Origin: Lachnoclostridium sp. UBA6558
GTDB lineage: Bacteria > Bacillota > Clostridia > Lachnospirales > Lachnospiraceae
Assembly: GCA_002434335.1 (NCBI GenBank)
Contig: DJJW01000064.1
Coordinates: forward strand, 48,702 to 61,550
Direction of reading: 5' to 3'
Length of the DNA stretch: 12,849 nucleotides
A program made the translations under genes and the position numbers. The notes beneath the pieces are model-generated. The model saw only the letters and a list, made by a program, of their open reading frames with translations, ran no database searches and had not been told where the DNA came from. Below, one piece after another: positions 6,932 to 12,849 of this stretch; the first letter of the stretch is position 1; each line of letters begins with the position of its first letter.

Positions 6932-8684
6932 TTTGATACAAATATTCATTTAAAAGAACCTTCGCCTTCAGTAAAAGAAAACTATTTCTACCATACATGA
7001 TTCGTTTTATCAGTTTAAATTTATTAACACTGCCTTCCGCTAATCCGTTATTGTATTTGATCGGATTCCATTTTTGACAGCATCTAAATCGCTTTTTAAC
7101 CCGGTAACATATGTATTGATTTCATCGATATCTAATTTAATGGACTTGATCAGCCACTCATCAAGCTCATCGCTTTTCTGAGAAAAAACAATACGATGAA
7201 ATTCCTTTAATAACGAATAGAGCTGCCCAAGCATAGGATACTTTTTAACAGCAGCATCGTATTGCTCCAGCGTAAGTCCTTTTACCTTTTCTAGCTCCCG
7301 GTATATTAATTGACACATAAATTTCCGAGGGATATATTCTTTGGGCTCAGCAGTTAACATATGTACAGCTTTCTGATGTGTACGATCATTTTGCATAAAT
7401 ACACGAAGAGAGGCGACTGTCCCACTATAACCTTTAGAACAGATAGCTTCATGGATTTTTGTATATGTTATTCCTTGTGAGCGCATAGTGATGACATCTT
7501 GTTCATACGGAGTAAGCTTTCCAGGCATTCGGCAGTCATAATGGCCATTATTTACTTGGCAGTCTGCTTTAAGATACTTATTCACTGTTACAGTTGTATG
7601 TCCAGTTAATCGGGTGATTTCATCGACGGCATTTCCATTCGAATATAATTGCCTTACTTCATCAACTGCTTTTTGTTTTTGATTCATATAATCTAGGTGC
7701 TGTGCCTCTCGAACATTCATATTTGCCTTAGGTATTTCGTCTTTTGGAAGGGCAAGATACTTCGATATTGTGCTTACTGACGAATGTAATAATAGTGCAA
7801 TATCATTAATCGTATAACCTTCATCACGTTTCGATTGAGCAAACCTAATTCGTTCAGAGCGATTGCGTGTATTGTATAGTGCCTGCATTTCTGGGCTTTG
7901 CGTTGCTGCTGTTGCCGGGATTTCCAAACGTGTTGGAAAAAGACGACACATGTACTTTTCAACCGCTTCAGAAAGATTTTTCAGCAAATGAAATCTATCG
8001 CTAATCTGTAAAGCTTTTGGATGAGAATTTGATGAGGCCGAAGCATAAGCCTGTGCGCCATCTCTTGATATGACACTTAGATTCGGATATGTTTTTAACC
8101 ATTCGGCAACTGCTGTTGTTTCACGAGAATCAATTATATCAATGATACGATGGGTCTCCAGATCAACCATAACCGAACCATAAGAATATCTTTTTCGAAA
8201 AGCAAAATCATCCACACAAACTATTTTTACAGTCGATTTATCCACAATGGATGGCATTTTTTTTAAGCAGATCGCAGATGCTACTTTTACACACTTTTAC
8301 TGAATTTGATTTTAATAATACGGATGCACTTACAGAACTTAATTTCGTAGAAGTAGTAAGTATTTTTGATACTAACCGTTTTGTCTTTTTGCCATGAGAG
8401 TCTACAAAATCAAATTTTTCTGCAAAGGTTTTATGACTACATTCCATATTAGTACAAAACATTTTTCTGGTATTGATTAAAAGAATTACTTGCCTATCTT
8501 GTATCGGTAAGTCCTGAATTTCGCGTTGATACAAAGAATGGACTTTTGAAGATGGATTATTACAATATGGACATACTACACCCTTTTCAATAGATGCAAC
8601 TGTGAACACATACTGACTTTCTTTTAATTTATAATCGATACATTCCAGATTCATAGATAATGATTTAATAATTTCATCCATCAT
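6924..8684 (-). pseudogene. ISL3-family transposase, disrupted by two frameshifts
   Basis: The ancestral frame runs from ATG 8684 to a TAA at 6926-6924, equivalent to about 586 codons. The N-terminal piece (8684-8238) has the ISL3 zinc-finger pattern CPYCN (Cys38, Cys41) and CTNMEC. The middle piece (8257-7040) carries two catalytic aspartates, in CVDDFAF and SRDGAQAY. The C-terminal piece, which holds the presumed catalytic Glu in GLAEGSVNKFKLIKR (Glu codon 7037-7035), is in yet another frame relative to the middle. The first shift is at an A8 tract on the minus strand (about 8258-8265), where seven A would restore the frame. The second, near 7053-7060, looks like loss of one base. The two shifts cancel, so the N- and C-terminal pieces share a frame. 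The largest uninterrupted piece, 405 residues, lacks the Glu and the zinc finger, so the enzyme is probably dead. Confidence 0.88.
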
Positions 8685-8745
8685 ATATTAGCACCATCCG
8701 ATTAGATTTATAGTACCTAGATTATACTACTTTATTACAACGATT

Positions 8746-8783
8746 TCAACTAAGTTTGGAAAGAAACTATTGATCGCTTACGT
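8746..8783 (-). repeat. right terminal inverted repeat of the ISL3 element
   Basis: Read on the minus strand it begins ACGTAAGCG and ends TTCTTTCCAAACTTAGTTGA, mirroring 6894-6931. It lies 61 nt upstream of the transposase start, so the transposase promoter would sit within or just inside it. Confidence 0.85.
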
Positions 8784-8867
8784 AGAAACAACACTTTATG
8801 ACCGAAACAACAGGCTCTTTGCGGTATAACTACATGATATGATAGGAAGGACTCTTGGTGTCAGACA

Positions 8868-8910
8868 TTAAAAATAGCAGAAACTATGGCTCTCGGCCAG
8901 GGTTTCTGCT
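8868..8910 (-). terminator. rho-independent terminator of the IS ATPase remnant
   Basis: AGCAGAAAC (8876-8884) pairs exactly with GTTTCTGCT (8902-8910). Inside, TGGC (8887-8890) pairs with GCCA (8896-8899) around a 5-nt loop, leaving a symmetric 2x2 internal loop. On the minus strand the hairpin is followed by ATTTTTAA, a U-tract. It lies 20 nt past the ATPase stop. Confidence 0.75.
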
Positions 8911-8929
8911 GTAAATGGTGTTTATGAAA

Positions 8930-9408
8930 TTAAAAAAGAGTCTGTGCATTGACGGCAGCCAGGATGACGTCCGCATCAATGACCTTTTTATCCATCTGCG
9001 CACCAAGGGTAAGCGCATCTGTCATCAGGTTATCTATCAGTCTGGGATTTCCATGGCAGTAACCATGGATGGCACTTATGGCTGCATTCTCCAGAAGCTG
9101 CTTCCCACCGCCGGTATCAACACCAAGGCAGATACAGAGTTGTCGGTAGAACTCTGTGACGGAAATGGTTGAGAGGCAGAAATATTCCATCTGGTAGAGG
9201 TTAGAGCTTAAGGAAGAGGAAAAGCACCGTAAGGTATAGGATTTCCCCATTCCAGGCCTTGCAGTGAATACACCAATACCGCGGATATCCTTTAGATAGT
9301 TCAGGCGGGTAAGCATCTCTTTATGATCATGGGACTGGAAAAATCCCGTTCTTTCAGGTTTTGTTTATCAAAAGGATTACAGGTAAGTCCATAATAAGCC
9401 TTAAACAT
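8930..9408 (-). pseudogene. IS-encoded AAA ATPase (transposition helper), frameshifted and internally deleted
   Basis: The gene starts at ATG 9408-9406, behind AGGAGGGAGGG about 10 nt upstream, and reads MFKAYYGLTCNPFDKQNLKERD, typical of ExeA-like helper ATPases. Loss of one T in a T5 run (about 9342-9346) throws it out of frame. In the shifted frame coding resumes through EMLTRLNYL and the Walker A segment ARPGMGKSYT, continuing to a TAA at 8932-8930. The middle is deleted: the frame jumps from GVDTGGGK to NAAISAIHGYCHGNPRLIDN with a join near 9090-9105. The Walker B DEAQ segment and sensor region are gone. About 160 of the roughly 270 residues usual for such proteins remain. It cannot hydrolyse ATP and is a fossil. 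Confidence 0.8.
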
Positions 9409-9500
9409 GAGAAGCACCCTCCCTCCTGGAGTAATCAATGGACGGCAGAGAATTATTCCGTTTTGTTCTGCCGTTTTCCACTTTGTTAGTGGTACGGATC
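9402..9500 (-). pseudogene. C-terminal tail of the IS transposase
   Basis: On the minus strand upstream of the ATPase, the frame ending at TAA 9404-9402 reads IRTTNKVENGRTKRNN followed by SLPSIDYSRREGASHV. This is a basic tail of the kind seen at the end of integrase-like IS transposases. Its stop overlaps the ATPase start in the string ATGTTTAA, a translational-coupling arrangement. No catalytic residues remain. The right limit is set where the plus-strand GH3 homology begins and is approximate. The assignment rests on frame, position and overlap, not on a catalytic motif. Confidence 0.5.
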
Positions 9501-11224
9501 GGATAATGGTTCCCGTCATGGGTAAGGCTATCGCCAGCGAAGCTATCGCACAGGGAGCCAACTATTTTGCGGGTATTTGCATTAATCTGGTACGTAACCC
9601 TCGTTGGGGGCGTAGTCAGGAAACATATGGCGAGGATCCTTACCTGCTGGGAGAATATGGTGCGTCACTGACCAGGAGTGTTCAAGAGGAAGGCTTGATC
9701 GCCTGTCCAAAGCATTATGCCCTAAACTCCATTGAAGATCTTCGATTTTATGTAGATGTCCACTGCGATGACAGGACATTGCATGAAGTGTATCTTCCTC
9801 ATTTCAAGAAATGTGTGGAGGCTGGAACACTATCTATTATGGGTGCCTATAACCGATATGAGGAGGTGTATTGCTGCCAGAACAAGAAGCTTCTTATGGA
9901 TATTCTTAGAGATGATTGGGGATTTGATGGATTCACACTGAGCGATTTTGTCTGGGATTGTCACGACACAGAGGGTTGCCTGCGTGCCGGTCTTGATGTA
10001 GAAATGATGTTCACAAAACATTATTCAGAGAAAAAAATCAAAAAAGCCATCAAAAATGGGGATATCAATGAGGAACATATTGATCGTGCAGTTAATAATA
10101 TACTGGGTGTCCTCATCCGTCTGATCCCGAATATCCAGCCACGTTCCCTTGATGTAGTTGGATGCACGGCTCACCGTGAGCTGGCTATGGAGGCTGCTGA
10201 AAAAGGAATGGTGCTTTTGGAAAATAACGGTATTCTGCCTCTTGGCAAAAATGCAAAAGTGCTGGTTGGCGGAAGTTATGCCACAGAGGCTAATGTAGGC
10301 GATAAGGGTTCCAGTCAGGTATTTGATAATGATGTTATCACACCTTATGATGGTATGAAACAGCTATTCCCAAATGCTTCTCTGTCAGAAGGAGACATTG
10401 CCGTGCTTCATGTAGGAAGCAATCGAAATGAAGAAGGTGAATACTTTGCAAATACCGGCTATGCTTTAACCGAAAAGCCAAAGGATTCCGGTGGGGATAG
10501 AGCCGGACTGTATCTTTCTGACAAGGAAGCTGCTCTCATCAAATCCATAAAGAAACAGGGGAAAAAAGTTATAGTCGTGCTGTATTCAGGATGTGCTATT
10601 ATCGTGGAGGAATGGAAACAGTATGCCGATGCTATTGTTATGAATTACTACTCCGGTTGTCGCGGTTCTGTGGCATTGGCGAAGCTGCTTGCCGGTGATG
10701 TCAACTTTGGTGGAAAACTGCCGTTTACTGTTGCAAAAAACGAGGAAGACTATCCTTCTATCATTGGAATAGGTCAGAAACCTTATACTGTTTTTTATGA
10801 TTACTACCATGGATATACTTTGCTGGACAAGGAAAAGAAGGAAGCTGCATATCCTTTTGGTTATGGACTGAGTTATACATCTTTCGCTATCAGTGACGCA
10901 ACACTTTTTACTGATGGTGCAACGGTTACCGTAGAGGCTTCCATAACCAATACCGGTGATATGGTAGGTGCTGATGTGCTTCAGGTTTATTTCGGCTCTA
11001 AGGGAGCTCAAAATGGTGATCATCGCCCGGTGAAAGTATTGAAAGTGATCAAACGAGTGGAATTAAATCCGGGAGAGACAAAAAAGGTAAGCATAATGGT
11101 CAGCACAGACGAACTACGATTTTATGATAGGGGGCACTGGGTATTGGACAATGCTTATACCGTCTATGTTGGCGATGATAGCAGAAATGCCATGAATACT
11201 GCCCTCGATCTGCATATTTCATAA
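9407..11224 (+). CDS. family GH3 beta-glucosidase-like protein, 5'-truncated with a chimeric N-terminus
   Basis: The open frame is 605 residues. Recognisable GH3 sequence begins around residue 37 (GKAIASEAIAQGAN) and includes NPRWGRSQETYGEDPY (64-79), KHYALNS (102-108), the nucleophile Asp180 in GFDGFTLSDF, the alpha/beta sandwich domain (ELAMEAAEKGMVLLENNGILPL, 258-279) and a fibronectin III-like C-terminal domain (about 500-600). GH3 enzymes release terminal beta-D-glucosyl, xylosyl or related sugars. The usual first 90-110 residues of the catalytic barrel are missing. Residues 1 to about 33 are read antisense to the IS transposase tail and ribosome binding site. The ATG at 9407 has no RBS, and ATG 9506 has only a poor one (GGAT). 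No signal peptide is seen. The protein probably does not fold into an active enzyme. Base composition is visibly less AT-rich than in the transporter genes. Confidence 0.8.
   Translation: MRSTLPPGVINGRQRIIPFCSAVFHFVSGTDRIMVPVMGKAIASEAIAQGANYFAGICINLVRNPRWGRSQETYGEDPYLLGEYGASLTRSVQEEGLIACPKHYALNSIEDLRFYVDVHCDDRTLHEVYLPHFKKCVEAGTLSIMGAYNRYEEVYCCQNKKLLMDILRDDWGFDGFTLSDFVWDCHDTEGCLRAGLDVEMMFTKHYSEKKIKKAIKNGDINEEHIDRAVNNILGVLIRLIPNIQPRSLDVVGCTAHRELAMEAAEKGMVLLENNGILPLGKNAKVLVGGSYATEANVGDKGSSQVFDNDVITPYDGMKQLFPNASLSEGDIAVLHVGSNRNEEGEYFANTGYALTEKPKDSGGDRAGLYLSDKEAALIKSIKKQGKKVIVVLYSGCAIIVEEWKQYADAIVMNYYSGCRGSVALAKLLAGDVNFGGKLPFTVAKNEEDYPSIIGIGQKPYTVFYDYYHGYTLLDKEKKEAAYPFGYGLSYTSFAISDATLFTDGATVTVEASITNTGDMVGADVLQVYFGSKGAQNGDHRPVKVLKVIKRVELNPGETKKVSIMVSTDELRFYDRGHWVLDNAYTVYVGDDSRNAMNTALDLHIS
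9442..9474. repeat. 8-bp inverted repeat inside the IS transposase tail
   Basis: ACGGCAGA (9442-9449) and TCTGCCGT (9467-9474) are exact reverse complements with a 17-nt loop. It lies inside coding sequence of the IS remnant. No function is evident. Confidence 0.4.
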
Positions 11225-11230
11225 GAATTA

Positions 11231-11277
11231 AAAACAAGGAGAAAGAACCTAAACATTTTATTAAGCCTTGTTTTTTT
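11231..11277 (+). terminator. probable rho-independent terminator after the GH3 gene
   Basis: AAAACAAGG (11231-11239) pairs exactly with CCTTGTTTT (11266-11274), and seven T run through 11277. The loop of 26 nt is long for a terminator, hence moderate confidence. It begins 7 nt after the GH3 stop. Confidence 0.5.
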
Positions 11278-11481
11278 ACTCTATTCAAAATGAGAATTTA
11301 CAATATCAAGACTAATATTACAATACGGAACTAGTACAAATTGATATTATAATAATTAAATGAACAAATTGATAAGCGTGTCCTGACTTTTCATTGTTCC
11401 AGATTAAGAATAAAGATTTTTCAATATGAGTGCTTTCGAGAAACACGAAAGCACTCATAAGAATAGTGAGGTATTAGTACA
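11278..11481 (+). promoter_or_regulatory. leader and promoter region of the rhamnosidase gene
   Basis: This is 204 nt of AT-rich sequence. It has a consensus -10 hexamer, TATAAT (11348-11353), with no clear -35 at 17 nt. There is also a TTGATA (11369-11374) without a good partner. A perfect 14-bp hairpin (11425-11459) precedes the ribosome binding site. No small open frame with an RBS was found. Confidence 0.35.
11425..11459 (+). repeat. perfect 14-bp inverted repeat with 7-nt loop upstream of the rhamnosidase
   Basis: TATGAGTGCTTTCG (11425-11438) is the exact reverse complement of CGAAAGCACTCATA (11446-11459), with loop AGAAACA. No U-tract follows on either strand, so it does not look like an intrinsic terminator. 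It ends 8 nt before the GAGG ribosome binding site and 22 nt before the start codon. It could act as an mRNA structure controlling translation or stability, or as an operator for a dimeric regulator. Confidence 0.85.
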
Positions 11482-12849
11482 ATGAAGCCAATTGCTTTAA
11501 CATGTGAATATCTGCAAAATCCTATCGGTATAGATATGAAAAAACCAAGATTATATTGGAAACTTGAGGAACAATATGAAGTTTGGGGGGTGAAACAGAT
11601 TGCGTATCAAATCCATGCGGCAAGGAGCATGGAAGAATTAAATACCGGGAATCTGATATGGAATACAGGAAAGGTTGAGAGCGATGAATGTACTCATATT
11701 AAGTATCAGGGAAAAGGGATCAATAGCCGTAACCGGATATACTGGAAGGTAAGAGTGTGGGATCAGGAGCATAAGGAAAGTGAGTGGAGTGAACCTGCTT
11801 ATTTTGAGATGGGTTTATTGGAACTTAACGATTGGAAAGCGTTCTGGATAGATCCTGAGAAAGAGATTGACCCTTCCAAACAATTTCCTGTATCTTATCT
11901 TAGAAAAGAAGTTACTCTGCTTGAAGAGATGAAGCAGGCAAGACTATATATCACTTCTTGCGGTCTATATGAAGCGTGGATCAATGGACGAAGAGTGGGA
12001 GACATGGTATTCATGCCCGGTTGTACGAATTACGATAAAATGCTGCAGTACCAGACCTATGATGTTACCGATCTTTTGGGGAAAGGGAATAATGCCATAG
12101 GAGTAATATTAGGTGATGGCTGGTTTCGCGGTAACATAGGAAACGATTCCCTTCGGAATGTGTACGGCGAACGCTTATTATTACTTGCTCAGCTGGAAAT
12201 CGAAACTGTAAGCGGAAATATCGTACAGATTATTACAAATGACGAATGGAAAACAACGAAGGAAGGCCCTATTCGATACAGTGACTTGCAGGATGGGGAA
12301 GAATATGATGCCTGCCGTGAGTTAAAGGGTTGGAATGCCGCAGGTTATGATGATAAAGCCTGGGATAACGTAACAATAGGAAAATGGGATAACAAAGTTC
12401 TTGTTGGGATGAGTGGGTTGCCAATTAGAGAAAAGGAACAATTTACACCTAAGATTTTAAATACACCGGATGGGAATACGGTATTAGATTTTGGACAGAA
12501 TATCGCAGGCTATGTTACTTTCACAGTCAAAGGAACGAAGGGACAAAAAGTAACTTTAATCCATGGTGAAGCCCTGGATCACAACGGTAATTTTACGATG
12601 GATAACAATAACAATTCCTCCAGACCGAAAAACCGTCCATTGAAGCAAGAGATTCACTATATCCTCAGCGGAGAAGGAACCGAGAGTTATAAACCACATT
12701 TTACGGTACACGGCTTCCAATACGTACTTTTAAAGAATTGGCCGGAATCGGTTGAAGTTAAGAATTTTACTGCGATTGCTGTATACTCTGATATGAAGCA
12801 ATCGGGACAGTTTGAATGCTCAAATGAGCTGATTAATAAACTGGTAAAA
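11482..12849 (+). CDS. alpha-L-rhamnosidase, family GH78, 5' part
   Basis: These are the first 456 codons of a gene open at the right edge of the window. GH78 enzymes hydrolyse terminal alpha-L-rhamnose from plant glycosides and pectin rhamnogalacturonan. The visible part covers the accessory beta-sandwich domains before the catalytic (alpha/alpha)6 barrel: a fibronectin III-like start (about 1-115, with YWKVRVWD), then the rhamnosidase N domain with YLRKEV, YITSCGLYEAWINGRRVG and GDGWFRGN (211-218), GEEYDAC, DFGQNIAGYV (336-345), HGEALDHNG and PHFTVHGFQY (405-414). The catalytic acidic residues would lie beyond the window. The start is ATG 11482 with GAGG (11468-11471) 10 nt upstream. There is no signal peptide, so the enzyme is probably cytoplasmic and acts on imported rhamnosides. 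It lies 257 nt after the GH3 gene on the same strand, behind a likely terminator. Confidence 0.93.
   Translation, partial: MKPIALTCEYLQNPIGIDMKKPRLYWKLEEQYEVWGVKQIAYQIHAARSMEELNTGNLIWNTGKVESDECTHIKYQGKGINSRNRIYWKVRVWDQEHKESEWSEPAYFEMGLLELNDWKAFWIDPEKEIDPSKQFPVSYLRKEVTLLEEMKQARLYITSCGLYEAWINGRRVGDMVFMPGCTNYDKMLQYQTYDVTDLLGKGNNAIGVILGDGWFRGNIGNDSLRNVYGERLLLLAQLEIETVSGNIVQIITNDEWKTTKEGPIRYSDLQDGEEYDACRELKGWNAAGYDDKAWDNVTIGKWDNKVLVGMSGLPIREKEQFTPKILNTPDGNTVLDFGQNIAGYVTFTVKGTKGQKVTLIHGEALDHNGNFTMDNNNNSSRPKNRPLKQEIHYILSGEGTESYKPHFTVHGFQYVLLKNWPESVEVKNFTAIAVYSDMKQSGQFECSNELINKLVK

Larger units (their letters stand above)
6894..8783. mobile_element. ISL3-family insertion sequence, degenerate
   Basis: This element of about 1.9 kb is bounded by 38-bp imperfect inverted repeats (6894-6931 and 8746-8783, 34 of 38 matching). 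The core of the repeat contains the GGTTCTTT-like end typical of ISL3 elements. It carries one minus-strand transposase gene, broken by two frameshifts. If the classical ISL3 end is the true tip, the element is 6910-8767 and the outer symmetric ACGTAAGCG blocks would be unexplained. The sequences immediately outside either pair of ends do not match, so no 8-bp target duplication is seen. This suggests an old insertion or a rearranged right flank. Confidence 0.85.
8868..9510 (-). mobile_element. remnant of a second insertion sequence (transposase plus AAA helper type)
   Basis: The minus strand holds, in order, the last residues of a transposase, an overlapping helper-ATPase gene and a terminator. 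This layout is known from two-gene elements of clostridia that pair an integrase-like DDE transposase with an ExeA/TniB-like ATPase. Most of the transposase and both ends of the element are missing. The right boundary is only approximate: antisense to the GH3-like frame, transposase-like coding sequence persists to about 9500, and recognisable GH3 coding begins at about 9515. The left boundary is unclear within 8784-8868. Confidence 0.65.

Noticed and set aside
8812..8826. GGCTCTTTGCGGTAT as the end of a further ISL3-like element
   Set aside because: It resembles an ISL3 tip, but no inverted partner was found in the window and it lies outside the repeats that do pair. It may be part of the second IS's non-coding end.
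8784..8867. Possible small gene or RNA between the two insertion sequences
   Set aside because: In these 84 nt no start codon with a ribosome binding site and no strong structure was seen. It is most simply non-coding IS end sequence.
8915..9172. Plus-strand open frame of 85 codons
   Set aside because: It is antisense to the ATPase remnant, whose Walker A and C-terminal motifs are recognisable on the minus strand. No protein family is recognised in this frame.
1..12849. CRISPR arrays, tRNA or rRNA genes, toxin-antitoxin or phage-defence genes
   Set aside because: No regularly spaced repeats, cloverleaf patterns, rRNA-like segments or recognisable defence proteins were found. The only defence-related genes are the Bce-like peptide-resistance module.

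Overview
The window looks like chromosomal DNA of a low-GC Firmicute, most likely a Clostridium-like anaerobe (class Clostridia, perhaps Lachnospiraceae). This is inferred from the strongly AT-rich lipid and transport genes, the Bce-type resistance-module architecture, the pairing of FabF with a flavin-dependent FabK/nitronate-monooxygenase-type reductase, the ISL3 element and the plant-polysaccharide glycosidases. No rRNA, tRNA or CRISPR array is visible.

Layout. (1) 1-2873, plus strand: the end of a lipid-synthesis cluster, comprising the 3' part of a PlsC acyltransferase, a FabF-type ketosynthase and an FMN-dependent reductase of the FabK/nitronate monooxygenase family. (2) 3069-6855, plus strand: a tightly packed four-gene Bce-type module of response regulator, intramembrane-sensing histidine kinase, ABC ATPase and FtsX-like permease. 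Such modules sense and remove cell-envelope-targeting peptides. The permease here is unusually short because the large extracellular loop is missing. (3) 6894-8783: an ISL3-family insertion sequence with 38-bp imperfect terminal inverted repeats. Its minus-strand transposase is broken by two frameshifts, so no single frame holds the whole DDE catalytic triad. (4) about 8868-9510, minus strand: the decayed end of a second, unrelated insertion sequence, holding a transposase tail, an AAA ATPase helper with a frameshift and an internal deletion, and a terminator. (5) about 9500-11224, plus strand: a family GH3 beta-glucosidase-like gene whose 5' end is replaced by the IS remnant. (6) 11225-11481: a terminator, then a leader containing a perfect 14-bp hairpin. 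(7) 11482 to the end: the first 456 codons of a family GH78 alpha-L-rhamnosidase.

How the parts work together. The fatty-acid-type genes would elongate acyl chains, reduce an enoyl or related intermediate, and load an acyl group onto lysophosphatidate. The Bce-like module would be a self-contained peptide or antibiotic sensing and detoxification unit with its own promoter region. The stretch 6894-9510 is an IS graveyard, and deletion there has joined the envelope/lipid region to a carbohydrate-utilisation region (GH3 and GH78) with a less AT-rich base composition. The items most worth a second look are the loop-less permease, the hairpin ahead of the rhamnosidase, and the chimeric 5' end of the GH3 gene.
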